A stretch of 64,000 nt of DNA from Nonomuraea sediminis (GCF_018531495.1 NZ_JAHDTI010000007.1:434001-498000), one strand, 5' to 3'. Shown: positions 8,317 to 16,764, counted from the first letter of the stretch. Numbers and translations: made by a program. The notes: generated from the sequence alone by a model not told the origin.

Positions 8317-9173
8317 ACAACGATCAGATCTTCAAGAACCGGGCCAGGGTGCTGGACGAGGACCTGGTCGGCAGGGCGTCCACCGCGGGGGCGGACGCGC
8401 TACTGGCGGAGATCGTCCTGCTGGAGCAGGAGCCGGCCCGGCGGCGACTCACTCGGTCACCCCGCCGCGCGCTGCTGGGCCTGGCCGCAGCGGCTGTCCT
8501 GGCTGGAGCCCTTGTCGTCGTGCCATCCCTCTTCAACGAATCCGAGCAGGTGTACGCCAGCCAGGCCGTGACCATCGACCGCGACGGTGACTGGTTCGTC
8601 TTCTACATCACTGACGGTGATCCCGATCCAGCCGAGCTGGAGAAGGCCTTCCGAAAGGTTGGGCTGGACAACGTCACGGTCAAGCTGATCCCCGTCTCGC
8701 CGCAGCAGCGCGCGCCCGTCGTCGGGTTCGACAAGAGTGATCCCGACGCCCGCATGTCGTCCACCCTGTCCGACTGTGGCAAGCGTGTCGAAGGGTGTCT
8801 GACGGCCTTCCGCGTTACCGCCGGCATCAAGGGGCCCGCGCAGTTCAGCCTGGGCCGCCCGGCGAAGCCCGGCGAGAGGTACGCCTACCCTGCGGATGCG
8901 AGCTGGCCAGGCGAGGCGCTGGCTGGAGTCAAGCTTCAGGGACGTTCGGTGGCCGAGGCGGTACAAGTCGTGCGCGAGCACGACCTGAAGGTGGCCTACG
9001 AGCTCGACTGGCCGCTCCGGGACGGGGGCAAGGGCGTCCGCTACGAGCAAGACGTGCCCGCTTCCCGCATCGATCCGACTTGGAAGGTGGCGACAGCCGA
9101 AACCTATAACGACGGCGTGATCATCGTGCACGTCGAGCCAGGGGCAGGCGTGACTCCACCGCCCGGATTCTGA
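8313..9173 (+). CDS. Single-pass membrane protein, probable sigma-factor partner
   Basis: A 286-residue protein. The first 50 residues are charged and cytoplasmic; residues about 53-72 form one transmembrane helix preceded by RRSPRR-like positive charge; the rest would be outside the membrane. The external part contains one Cys pair (DCGKRVEGC) and a later GRSVAEAVQVVREHDLKV stretch reminiscent of a PASTA unit. It overlaps the ECF sigma gene by GTGA. There is no zinc HxxxCxxC anti-sigma motif, so binding of the sigma factor by the N-terminal tail is inferred from position. An alternative is a sigma-dependent envelope protein. Confidence 0.7.
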   Translation: MNNDQIFKNRARVLDEDLVGRASTAGADALLAEIVLLEQEPARRRLTRSPRRALLGLAAAAVLAGALVVVPSLFNESEQVYASQAVTIDRDGDWFVFYITDGDPDPAELEKAFRKVGLDNVTVKLIPVSPQQRAPVVGFDKSDPDARMSSTLSDCGKRVEGCLTAFRVTAGIKGPAQFSLGRPAKPGERYAYPADASWPGEALAGVKLQGRSVAEAVQVVREHDLKVAYELDWPLRDGGKGVRYEQDVPASRIDPTWKVATAETYNDGVIIVHVEPGAGVTPPPGF

Positions 9174-9361
9174 CGCGGAGAACAGGTGGGCACTCGTTGG
9201 TGCGGAACGGCTGCTCACCCGTTACCCAACGCGCCAACCCTCGGTTGCCACACCTGCTCTTGGTCGCACCCACGCCCCGGCCGGTCGGCGTGCACGCGCT
9301 GGCGGCGCCGGCCCCCAGGCCGCATGCCCGATCCTTCTCGGGCCCCCACCGCGTGCGCGCC

Positions 9362-9433
9362 GGGAGCCGGAGGCAACAGCCCGCCGGGAGCCGGAGGCGG
9401 CGGCCCGCCGCGAGCCGGAGGCAACGGCCCGCC
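9362..9433. repeat. Three-copy 24-base tandem repeat in a gene-free stretch
   Basis: Units GGGAGCCGGAGGC-N-A-ACAGCCCGCC-like start at 9362, 9386 and 9410, each 24 bases and differing at two to four positions. They lie in a 495-base stretch (9174-9668) where no convincing gene is seen; frames across the repeat give low-complexity Gly/Pro/Ala/Arg proteins in both directions. Confidence 0.75.
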
Positions 9434-9668
9434 GCGACCCGAAGCTCAGCACGCACTGGAAGCCGGCCGCGCACTTCTGGCGGAGGTAGGTCATCAGGGC
9501 GAGCGAGGTGTGTAACAAAGCCTCGGCGAATCCTGGGCCGCAACTCCACCCCCGCCCCGCCCCGGCCCGCCTCGACTGCGGCCTACCCGGCCTCGCCCGC
9601 GCGGTGGTGGCCGACATCATTGTCCCCGGCCAAGGGGCTTGCCTCGTCCCCCGACCGGAGACTCCGTG

Positions 9669-10004
9669 ATGATTGTCGGACCCGCCTGCGATGCTGTGCT
9701 CGTGGTCGTGGAATTCGATGGTGAGCTGTGGATCTGGGATGCGCGGCGGGATGACAGCTGGACCTTCGTCAGCCTGCCCGTCGAGGACTCCGAGGAGATC
9801 CAGGACCTGATGGGCAGGTCGCGGCACGGGTTCGGCTCGCTGCGGGTGCAGGTGACGATCGGCGGGAGCAACTGGAGGACCTCGATCTTTCCCGACAAGG
9901 GGCGCGGCTGTTACGCGCTGCCGATCAAGCGGGCCGTTCGCGAGGCCGAAGGCCTCAGCGCCGGTGACGTCGCGAGCGTGACCGTCGAGCTTCTCGACGC
10001 CTGA
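9669..10004 (+). CDS. DUF1905 domain protein
   Basis: A 111-residue single-domain protein. It matches the DUF1905 pattern: FDGELWIWDARRDDSWTFV, SLPVEDSEEIQDLM, GFGSLRVQVTIGGSNWRTSIFP and YALPIKRAVREAEGLSAGD with VELLD at the end. Proteins of this group are small cytoplasmic beta-barrel-like proteins, often fused to a YdeI-type domain; their function is unknown. The ATG at 9669 is chosen because GGAG lies 8 bases upstream; an adjacent GTG at 9666 is possible. No operon partner is evident. Confidence 0.82.
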   Translation: MIVGPACDAVLVVVEFDGELWIWDARRDDSWTFVSLPVEDSEEIQDLMGRSRHGFGSLRVQVTIGGSNWRTSIFPDKGRGCYALPIKRAVREAEGLSAGDVASVTVELLDA

Positions 10005-10482
10005 AGATTGATGTCGGCCAGCGTCGCGTGGTGGCGATTCCTTCCACCATGTTCACGATTGCCGTCAGCGTCAGGGGCGTAACGCTGTGTGCCGCCCTGC
10101 TGCGCCGCTTCGTCGCCCCCGTCCCCGCCGCGATCGCGCTGGCCGTGATGGTCTGCCGCTGGTCCACGCGGTCGTCGCGGGTCCCGCGTACCCGCGAGCA
10201 GCCATGCGTCCTTGACTCGCGGTTCCGCCCGGCTGGGCCGCCCCGACGGCGCCGTCTACACCCCTCACCGATCAGGGACGACCGTGCCACGCACAGGGCA
10301 ACCCGCGTAGGCGTTCCATCGCGTACTTGCCTACTACGCCAGGACTCCACAAGTTCTCACGGCGCTTGAGCTGCCTGGATGGAATGTCCGGCAGGCGCGG
10401 GGCCCGGCGGCGACCCGGGCGGCGGGGGATTCGGACTGGATCGTGCGGATCACCTGCGCCGCCCGTCCGCTGGCACCCTGGG
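10005..10482. other. Gene-free stretch
   Basis: About 478 bases between the DUF1905 gene and the 3' end of the esterase-like gene. Short open frames on both strands are rich in Arg and Pro and show no family features. I see no tandem repeat or strong hairpin. Confidence 0.4.
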
Positions 10483-11679
10483 TTACTGGTAGACCCGCGG
10501 GTCGGCCTTGAGGCCGCGCGAGAGCTCGATGGTGATGAACTCGTTGTTGTCGGGCTGGCCCGCCGTACGGCCCGATGAGAACGGATAGTTGTTGTCGTCG
10601 AGCACCCCGACCGTGCGGTCGTCGAGGATGATCAGGTCCTCGATGCACTGGAACGGGAACGTGAACGTGCCGCCCGTCCCGCCGCCGATGCCGCGCGGGT
10701 CGGCCAGGTCGAGCAGGTCGGCGACCAGCGTCTTGTCGAGCAGGCCGTCGCCGTCGCTGTCACGGTTGTCCACCAGATAGATGCGCTTGGTCCTGGCGGC
10801 GGCGCCCTGCAGGTTGTCCCGCTCGACGATCAGGAAGCGGTGCCGGTCGACCGCGATGGCGTCGCCGATCGAGTTGGCCGGGTCGTCCAGCTTGTACGTC
10901 CACCGGCGCTCGGTGTAGGCGCGCTTGCGCAGGTCGAACTCCTGCATCCGCAGCGTGCCCGCCGGGTCGCCGGTGACGGTGCCCTCCAGCAGCGGATAGA
11001 GGTGGCGACCGTCCACCGCCCTGATCAGGCCCTCGAAGCCCTTGCTGCGGCCGAGGTTGGGCTGGGCACCCCCGAGGTTCGGGTTCTCGGGCGCCCTGAC
11101 ACCGGGCAGCTCGATCGGCGCGTCGAGGAGCTCACCCCTGTCGTTGAAGTGCAGCAGGAACGGGCCGAACTCGTCGCCGATCCAGTAGCTGCCGTCAAGG
11201 GAGCGCACGATCGATTCGACGTCGAAGTCGGCCCCGGTGAGCTTGCGGTCGGACCTGGTGAGCGGGAAGGGTACGAGGCCGCGCGGGTCGGACAGGTAGA
11301 ACCCGCCCAGCACCTGCACGGTCTTCCCGGTGAAGTCGGGCTTGACCCGGTGCACGCGCAGCAGGAAGTCGGCGCTGTTCGCCTTGGCGCCGTAGCCGTT
11401 GTCCGACAGGACGTCGAAGGTGCCGTCGTGGCGGCGGGCGATGCCGCTGAAGCCCTGGACGGGCTGCCCCGGGAACGGCGGGGTGATCCCGTTGATCGGG
11501 GTCGTGCCCAGCTGTGAGCCGGAGGGCTCGCTGCCTGGGACGTAGGTCTGAGCGGGCAGCGAGGCGAAGCCGGTCAGCGTCGCCCTGCCGAACTCCCCAC
11601 GCTCGGGCTCGGCGGCGGCGGGGGCGGCCACCGCGAGAGCCATGGCGCCCGCACACATCATGATGGCGATACTTCTCAT
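10483..11679 (-). CDS. Secreted esterase-like activity of phytase family protein
   Basis: A 398-residue exported protein. A signal peptide is clear (MRSIAIMMCAGAMALAVAAP, predicted cut after AAA). The mature part fits the phytase-like propeller family: GFSGIARRHDGTFDVLSDNGYG near the start, FDVESIVRSLDGSYWIGDEFGPFLLHF, NKGFEGL-like GFEGLIRAVDGRHLYPLLEG, and ENLxxxDDRTVGVLDDNNYPFS near the end. The conserved SDNGYG and GDEFGP acidic residues probably bind metal. Members are predicted phosphatases or esterases outside the cell. The frame is open from 11742, but the ATG at 11679 gives a normal signal peptide. Single gene; no partner evident. Confidence 0.85.
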   Translation of the reverse strand: MRSIAIMMCAGAMALAVAAPAAAEPERGEFGRATLTGFASLPAQTYVPGSEPSGSQLGTTPINGITPPFPGQPVQGFSGIARRHDGTFDVLSDNGYGAKANSADFLLRVHRVKPDFTGKTVQVLGGFYLSDPRGLVPFPLTRSDRKLTGADFDVESIVRSLDGSYWIGDEFGPFLLHFNDRGELLDAPIELPGVRAPENPNLGGAQPNLGRSKGFEGLIRAVDGRHLYPLLEGTVTGDPAGTLRMQEFDLRKRAYTERRWTYKLDDPANSIGDAIAVDRHRFLIVERDNLQGAAARTKRIYLVDNRDSDGDGLLDKTLVADLLDLADPRGIGGGTGGTFTFPFQCIEDLIILDDRTVGVLDDNNYPFSSGRTAGQPDNNEFITIELSRGLKADPRVYQ

Positions 11680-11953
11680 GGCGGGCACCCTAGGGCGGTC
11701 ACATGACGGGATTCCGAACGGCGGGCAACGTGTCGTCACCACGACGAGCGCAGCGGCCCGCCGTATGCATGGCTCGGGTACGGCAGGCCGTGGCGACGTT
11801 GATCAGCCACTCCTTGGTGCCGAATACCACCACGCTTAACCGCAGCTCAGGCCCTATCGCGTCGGAGATGGAAATATTCACGATTGTCGAGGCGCCTCGG
11901 GGGAGTGCGATCTATGTCGCATCGGGTGGGATCACGATGCGTACCCGTCTTGT

Positions 11954-12427
11954 CTAGGAAAGTGCGTAGGCGTCGTAGCACACGGCCGTCGCCGCGCGCA
12001 TGCCGGAGGCGACGGCGAGGGTGCTGTTGAGCCACAGATAGCCGGGCGCGGCCGTCTCGAACCTGACCGCGAGCCGGAAGTAGTAGGTGGCCGGGTCGAC
12101 GGTTTCGCCGCGGCCGAGCGCGGCCATCACGTCGGGCGGCCCGTGGCGCAGCCCCTGGGTCTGTATGTAGATCAGAGCGTCGTCGTGGGTGCGCAGCGTG
12201 TAGCGGGTGTCGATGCTGGCGCTGCCGTCGGCGTGCACGACCTGCCAGTCCGCTCCGCCCGGCAGCACCTCCCCGGCCAGTCTTGGCCCCTCGAACGATC
12301 CCCCGAGGACGTCGATGACCCGCCGCCGGCCCCACTGCGTCTGGCCGAGCTCCTTGACCGCGGCCAACTCCACCCGGAACCGGGCCAGCGGCTCCAGGCC
12401 CGGTCGCATCGGCTCGTAGGTCGTCAT
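11954..12427 (-). CDS. DUF3237 domain protein
   Basis: A 157-residue protein of the DUF3237 family. Characteristic segments are FRVELAAVKELGQTQWGRRRVIDVLGGSFEGPRL, GADWQVVHADGSASIDTRYTL, DDALIYIQTQGLRHG and FETAAPGYLWLN. The family forms small beta-barrels and is often found beside aromatic or terpene oxidation genes. The start overlaps the stop of the flavin monooxygenase by 4 bases, so the two are one transcript and probably act on the same compound. A biochemical role, perhaps handling the hydroxylated product, is inference only. Confidence 0.85.
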   Translation of the reverse strand: MTTYEPMRPGLEPLARFRVELAAVKELGQTQWGRRRVIDVLGGSFEGPRLAGEVLPGGADWQVVHADGSASIDTRYTLRTHDDALIYIQTQGLRHGPPDVMAALGRGETVDPATYYFRLAVRFETAAPGYLWLNSTLAVASGMRAATAVCYDAYALS

Positions 12428-13623
12428 GGCGTGTAGGAGGGGCGCTGGTTGAGCAGGTCGGGGTGGAACCCGGCGAGCCGCTTGTAGGAAGCGGCGATGG
12501 CCTCCCGCTCGGCCCGCGGGAGGACCTGTTCGATGTCGGTGAAGCCGTCGGGGGCCCGCTCGTGGACGAGCTTCATGACGATCTCCGGGCCCATCTGGCG
12601 GTTGGCCAGGCAGAGCGCGGTGGTGGGCTCGCGCCGGTCCTGCTCGTAGGCGAGCAACGCATGGTCCACATCGCCGGACCGCGCCAGGTGGAAGGCGAGG
12701 GCGCGGGCGTCGAGGATCGCCTGGGACGCGCCGTTCGACCCGATGGGATACATCGCGTGCGCGGCGTCACCGAGCAGCGTCACCCGCCCGTACGTCCATC
12801 GCGGCAACGGGTCACGGTCCACCATCGGATACTCGTAGATCGCCTCCGCGCCCGCGATCAGGCCGGGCACGTCCAGCCAGTCGAACCGCCACTGCTCGAA
12901 GTGCGGCAGGATCTCCTGCGCGGGCACCCGCCGGTTCCAGTCGCCCCGGTCGGCCGCCTCGCCGACGACGGGCCGCTCGGCGATCCAGTTGATCAAGCCG
13001 TCCTTGATGGGATAGGCGACGAACTTCCGCTCTCCGTCGCCGGCCATGATCATCGACCGTCCGGACAGGAACGGCTGCGCGTTCGTCGTGCCCCGCCACA
13101 GCACCAGGCCGTTCCACGGCGGCGGTCCCTCGTCAGGATAGAACCAGGCCCGGACGGTCGAGCGGATGCCGTCCGCCCCGACGAGCAGGTCGAACCCGAG
13201 CGTCGAGCCGTCCGCGAACTCCGCCTCCGCCTCGTCGAACCTGGTGAGCCTGCGCCCGGTGAGCACCGGCACGCCCCGCGCCTCGACCTCGCGCAGCAGC
13301 AACATCTGCAGCTCGCCCCGGTGGATCGAGAACTGGGGCCAGTGGTATCCGGCCGCCAGCCCGCGCGGCTCGCTCCAGATCAGGCTGCCGTGCCGGTCGA
13401 AGTAGGTCAGCTCCGCCGTGGCCCGCCCTGTCTCCTCAAGCTGCTCGGCGAGTCCCAGCTCGGTCAGTTCCCGTACGGCGTGCGGGAGCAGGTTGATGCC
13501 GACCCCGAGCGGCCGGATCTCCTCGACCGACTCGGTCACGGTGATCTCGGTGAACCCGGCGGCGTGCAGGCTCAGGGCCGCCGCAAGGCCGCCGATACCG
13601 CCGCCCACGATGAGGATCCGCAT
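12424..13623 (-). CDS. FAD-dependent aromatic monooxygenase (PHBH fold)
   Basis: A 399-residue class A flavoprotein hydroxylase. It has the dinucleotide-binding GGGIGGLAAALSL at residues 7-19, the DG motif LLVGADGIRSTVR at about 150-163 and the GD motif VTLLGDAAHAMYPIGSNGASQAILDA at about 270-295, all intact. The family adds one oxygen to phenolic or heteroaromatic acids (salicylate- and 6-hydroxynicotinate-type substrates) using NAD(P)H. It is transcribed with the DUF3237 gene and divergent from a MarR gene. A palindrome in the shared promoter suggests induction by an aromatic ligand of MarR. Confidence 0.9.
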   Translation of the reverse strand: MRILIVGGGIGGLAAALSLHAAGFTEITVTESVEEIRPLGVGINLLPHAVRELTELGLAEQLEETGRATAELTYFDRHGSLIWSEPRGLAAGYHWPQFSIHRGELQMLLLREVEARGVPVLTGRRLTRFDEAEAEFADGSTLGFDLLVGADGIRSTVRAWFYPDEGPPPWNGLVLWRGTTNAQPFLSGRSMIMAGDGERKFVAYPIKDGLINWIAERPVVGEAADRGDWNRRVPAQEILPHFEQWRFDWLDVPGLIAGAEAIYEYPMVDRDPLPRWTYGRVTLLGDAAHAMYPIGSNGASQAILDARALAFHLARSGDVDHALLAYEQDRREPTTALCLANRQMGPEIVMKLVHERAPDGFTDIEQVLPRAEREAIAASYKRLAGFHPDLLNQRPSYTP

Positions 13624-13637
13624 GACAACTCCCGTAG

Positions 13638-13657
13638 ATTGGTTTGGCCAAAACTAT
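13638..13657. promoter_or_regulatory. Palindrome, probable MarR operator
   Basis: A 20-base imperfect dyad with a perfect 10-base core TTTGGCCAAA at 13643-13652, matching at eight of ten positions per arm. It sits between the divergent monooxygenase and MarR genes, 15 bases before the monooxygenase start. MarR dimers usually bind dyads of this length. Confidence 0.6.
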
Positions 13658-13704
13658 TGTGCGCACATCTATCTGAGGGCGACAAGAGGTGGGAGGATTC
13701 CCAG

Positions 13705-14202
13705 GTGGAACAGCTGGACGTCTGGTACGAGCGCTACGCGCGCGATCACGTGGCCAAGCTGCCCGCCGACGTCGACGCGTCGGTCTTCGGGCTCGCCTAC
13801 AACCTGCTGCACCTGTCGTACGTGCTCGTGGCCGACCTGGAGTCGCGCATCCACCGGCCCAAGGGCTGGACGCTTCCCGGGTTCCGGCTCATGTTCAAGC
13901 TCTGGCTGCTCGGGCCGACCCGGGTGAGCGACCTCGCCGAGATGTCCGCCATGACCCGCTCGGCGGTGTCCAACGCCGTCAACACCCTGCAGCGTGATGG
14001 GCTGGTGGAGCGCCGTGGTGTGCCGGATGACCGCCGCAGTGTCATGGTCGCGCTCACCGACCGGGGCAGGCAGGCGGTCAGCGTGGCCTTCGAGGAGCAG
14101 AATCGGCGCGAGCGCGAATGGTTCGCAACCCTCACCGAGCCCGAGCGCGAGCAACTGGCCGAGCTCGTCCGCCGCCTCATCGCCGCCCGCCCGCAGGACT
14201 GA
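13705..14202 (+). CDS. MarR family transcriptional regulator
   Basis: A 165-residue winged-helix regulator. The core is LTLPGFRLMFKLWLLGPTRVSDLAEMSAMTRSAVSNAVNTLQRDGLVERRGVPDDRRSVMVALTDRG-like in order: helix, recognition helix and the wing with the MarR signature DDRRSVMVALTDRG. Flanking helices form the dimer interface. The GTG start is chosen because GGGAGGA lies 7 bases upstream; the same frame is open far upstream but only as antisense of the monooxygenase. Divergent position and the palindrome suggest it represses the monooxygenase/DUF3237 operon and itself. Confidence 0.88.
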   Translation: MEQLDVWYERYARDHVAKLPADVDASVFGLAYNLLHLSYVLVADLESRIHRPKGWTLPGFRLMFKLWLLGPTRVSDLAEMSAMTRSAVSNAVNTLQRDGLVERRGVPDDRRSVMVALTDRGRQAVSVAFEEQNRREREWFATLTEPEREQLAELVRRLIAARPQD

Positions 14203-14552
14203 CCCGCATCCTCCCACGATGAGTCAGGCGGGCGGCAGGTCCTGGTGAGTCAAGCGGAGCGCCGGGCGGCGGCCCCTGGGGTGGCCGAATCCATGACCAG
14301 GGTGGGAAGTCCGCAGCCCTTTGGTATCCACACGGAGCTCACCGGCGTCCTGCTACGCATGAACGCGGTCATGGAGCGGTGGGTGCAGTCGTGCCGCCGC
14401 GAGCCAATTTCCGGCAGGCCCAGTGCTGCGCCCAGGCGCGGATGGTCCGGACCGATTCGCTGTCCTCGGCGCACGCGGCTCGGCTTGATCATTGTGAGGG
14501 CAGCGAGACCGCCTTGGAATGCTCACGTACGGTGCCGAGTCGCTGCCCATCT
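14203..14552. other. Gene-free stretch
   Basis: About 350 bases between the MarR gene and the 3' end of the convergent hydrolase gene. Open frames here lack family features and a ribosome-binding site. Nothing else is recognised. Confidence 0.4.
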
Positions 14553-15932
14553 CTACGGTTTACGGGATTCGGCCTGGTACGCGGCGGCCGCGAGGTCCTT
14601 GATCTCGTTGGTGTCCGCCTCCAGCAGGAAGCCTTCGGCGACCGCGGCGTCGGTGGCCGCGCCGAAGGCCGCCAGGTAGTCGCCGGCGCCGCCCGGGTAG
14701 AGCTGGGCCAGGGTGGCGCCGGTGAAGGGGACGGTCTGGCCGAAGAGCCTCTCGATCAGGCCGTTGTTGGGACTGATCCCGGTCAGTACGGCGGTTGGCG
14801 CGTCCATCCAGGGGGTGCGGATGCCGCCGAGCGCATTTCCGAGGCCGTCGCGCCGGATCGCGGGCGGCGGTCCGGGCCGGGTGTCCAGGCGGGGGGCGTG
14901 CGGCGGAGGCGTGCCGTCGTGTACCCAGCGGGCGAGGTGGTGGATGGCGGCGTTGGCGACGTAGTGGTGTTGCGGCGCGGCGTTGACGGTGTGGCCGAGC
15001 TCGAAGCCGGCGGCGCGCTCGCGGGGGGCGAGGGCGGCGGCCATGCGGGCGGGTTCCAGGCGTGTCATGTCGTGGGAGGCAGCGGCGTCGCTGTAGGTGT
15101 CGGCGTGGGCCGTTCCGGCGATCTCCCAGACGCGCAGGCAGGGTCCGTCGGGTTGCCGGGCGGACAGGTAGTCCAGGGTGATGAGGTCGGTCTCGGTCAG
15201 CAGGGCCAGGACGGGTACCCGCAGGTCGTCGCGGAACGGCACCGGCCGGGGGTCCATCTGGGGCGGGTCGGGCAGCACGAGCAGAGAGGCGGCACCGATG
15301 CGGCTATGGGTCAGGTAGCCGTGGTAGGCGCGGGCGATGGGATCGATCTTGTTGATGTAGGTGGTCAGCCGGTAGGCGGCCAGTGACACGCCGGCGGCGA
15401 TGAGCCGCGCGCCGGGGAACAGCTCGGCGATGGCGTGCCCGGCCTGGGAGAAGATGTCGTAGGAGTAGTCGTCGCCGGGGTGGTACAGCGTGCCGTACCT
15501 GTCGTGGTCCCAGGCTTTGAGCCCTCCCGGCGCGGCTCCGTCGGGGGGCAGTGCGCTGCCGGTGACACCGGCGCACTGGGCCGAGACGCCGACCCAGGCG
15601 TATCCGCCGCGTATCAGTTCGGTGTGGGTGTAGAGCCATTCCACGCCGGCATCCATGAAGCCGGAGACGTTGAACCATTCCACCACGACGGTGCCGTTGA
15701 AGCGTTCTCGTGGCTCGGGGGTTCGGACGAGGACGCGGGTGACGTAGGGGGCGTGAGCGCGTACACCGACCTGCCCCGGCTCGGCGGGGTCGTCGCGGTA
15801 GGCGGTGGCGGTGCCGCTGAGCAGGTATTCCTCCTCGATGTAGCCGTGGTCCGCATCTTCGTTGCGGGCGGCTCCGAAGGGGCGGCCGCGGCCGCCGCGG
15901 GAGGGCTGCAGGTCGGGCAGGGCGGTTCGCAT
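14553..15932 (-). CDS. Large alpha/beta hydrolase domain protein
   Basis: A 459-residue protein of the alpha/beta hydrolase-domain family whose members carry phrases such as YEEEYLLSGTA near the start and TVVVEWFNVSGFMDAGVEW. Further signs are LIRGGYAWVGVSAQ, the nucleophile region IAAGVSLAAYRLTTYIN (probable Ser in GVSLA) and EIAGTAHADTY with a probable catalytic His. No signal peptide. The frame is open from 16103, but that extension crosses the shared promoter; GAGAGGAC lies about 7 bases before the ATG at 15932. It is divergent from a zinc-finger/HTH protein across a striking 20-base inverted repeat, so its expression is probably tightly switched. Natural esters as substrates are inference. 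Confidence 0.8.
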   Translation of the reverse strand: MRTALPDLQPSRGGRGRPFGAARNEDADHGYIEEEYLLSGTATAYRDDPAEPGQVGVRAHAPYVTRVLVRTPEPRERFNGTVVVEWFNVSGFMDAGVEWLYTHTELIRGGYAWVGVSAQCAGVTGSALPPDGAAPGGLKAWDHDRYGTLYHPGDDYSYDIFSQAGHAIAELFPGARLIAAGVSLAAYRLTTYINKIDPIARAYHGYLTHSRIGAASLLVLPDPPQMDPRPVPFRDDLRVPVLALLTETDLITLDYLSARQPDGPCLRVWEIAGTAHADTYSDAAASHDMTRLEPARMAAALAPRERAAGFELGHTVNAAPQHHYVANAAIHHLARWVHDGTPPPHAPRLDTRPGPPPAIRRDGLGNALGGIRTPWMDAPTAVLTGISPNNGLIERLFGQTVPFTGATLAQLYPGGAGDYLAAFGAATDAAVAEGFLLEADTNEIKDLAAAAYQAESRKP

Positions 15933-15960
15933 GAGCCTGTCCTCTCGGGAGATCGTTTGG

Positions 15961-16008
15961 TTGTCAGCCTGCCCTTGACAGGAATGGCTGTCAAGGGCAG
16001 GCTGACAG
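15961..16008. promoter_or_regulatory. Perfect 20-base inverted repeat with nested dyads
   Basis: Arms 15962-15981 and 15988-16007 are exact reverse complements around a 6-base loop. Each arm is itself a dyad, TGTCA-N9-TGACA (15962-15980 and 15989-16007), so the element reads as two operators 27 bases apart in mirror orientation. It lies between the divergent hydrolase and zinc-finger/HTH genes. TTGACA occurs in each arm, so it could also contain the -35 boxes of both promoters. Confidence 0.75.
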
Positions 16009-16011
16009 CCC

Positions 16012-16476
16012 GTGTGGGATGATCGGCGCGTGACGCAAAGCAGGCGCAGGCGACCCGTAGGCTCGGCAGAGGGTCTGGCGACCCGATGCTCCTTCTGTGG
16101 CAAGCCCTATGCCGAGGCCGGGAGGGTGGTCGCGGGCCCCGGCGTCTACATCTGCGACGCCTGCGTGGAGCTGTGCCGTCTGGTCATCGCCGACACCCCG
16201 CCCCGGGCGGACGGCGCCCCGCAGCGCGTGCACCGCGGCCCCGACCCGCGTACCGACGAGTACCTGGTCAGCATGTCCGACGAGGACATGCTGACCATGC
16301 TTCCCCGCCAGGCCCTCACGGTGGAGCAGGCTGAGCGTGACCTGCGGGCGTGGGTGCGGCTGCTGCGGGATCGCGGGGTGACGTGGGCCAGGATCGGAGA
16401 GGCTCTGGGGGTGTCGCGTCAGGCCGCTTGGGACCGGTTCGCGGCCGACGTCGCCGACGGCGACCGAGCCGGTTGA
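16012..16476 (+). CDS. ClpX-type C4 zinc-finger protein with C-terminal HTH
   Basis: A 154-residue protein joining two modules. Residues about 24-60 are a ClpX N-terminal type zinc ribbon: RCSFCGKPY and YICDACVELC give ligands C26, C29, C48 and C51. After an acidic linker, residues about 110-145 (WVRLLRDRGVTWARIGEALGVSRQAAWDRF) form a helix-turn-helix common in small actinobacterial proteins. There is no AAA+ domain, so it is not ClpX. The start is GTG at 16012, or GTG at 16030; neither has a strong ribosome-binding site, and the first directly abuts the inverted repeat, so leaderless translation is possible. A likely role is binding the adjacent repeat to control the divergent hydrolase. Confidence 0.78.
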   Translation: MWDDRRVTQSRRRRPVGSAEGLATRCSFCGKPYAEAGRVVAGPGVYICDACVELCRLVIADTPPRADGAPQRVHRGPDPRTDEYLVSMSDEDMLTMLPRQALTVEQAERDLRAWVRLLRDRGVTWARIGEALGVSRQAAWDRFAADVADGDRAG

Positions 16477-16515
16477 CGGAGTACCAGGCGCGCCACAAAG
16501 ATCTCGGGCGCGGGA

Positions 16516-16764
16516 TCAGACCTCTGCCTCGAGCTCGTAGACCTCGGCGGTGGGATGCCCGGCACGCTCGTGGATGCGCATCACCGCCTCCTTGTCGGGC
16601 CCGGTGGCCAGGCAGAAGACCTTGCCCGATTGCGGGTCGAGCCAGGAGCGTTCGAAGTGAACGCCCTCCTCCGCTTCGATCGCGAGGTCGGCCTCGTGGG
16701 CCGCTGCCAGTTGCTCCTGGGTGGCGCCGGTGAAGCCTTCGTGTACGTCCATGAACTTCGCCAT
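16516..16764 (-). CDS. SCO4226-like nickel-binding protein (DUF4242)
   Basis: An 82-residue protein, the same size as the Streptomyces protein SCO4226, a structurally studied nickel-binding ferredoxin-like dimer. Shared features are MAKFMDVHEGF, LAAAHEADLAIEAEEGVHF, SWLDPQSGKVFCLATGPDKEAV and HERAGHPTAEVYEL; the His and Glu residues in these segments are probable metal ligands. AGGAGATCACC precedes the ATG at 16764. It is divergent from a TetR regulator with repeated AGCACGACCGT boxes between them. Role in metal handling or as a small ligand-binding protein is inferred from the family. Confidence 0.85.
   Translation of the reverse strand: MAKFMDVHEGFTGATQEQLAAAHEADLAIEAEEGVHFERSWLDPQSGKVFCLATGPDKEAVMRIHERAGHPTAEVYELEAEV

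Noticed and set aside
12463..13704. Long frame running upstream of the MarR gene
   Set aside because: Antisense of the monooxygenase; the GTG at 13705 with GGGAGGA fits the MarR start.
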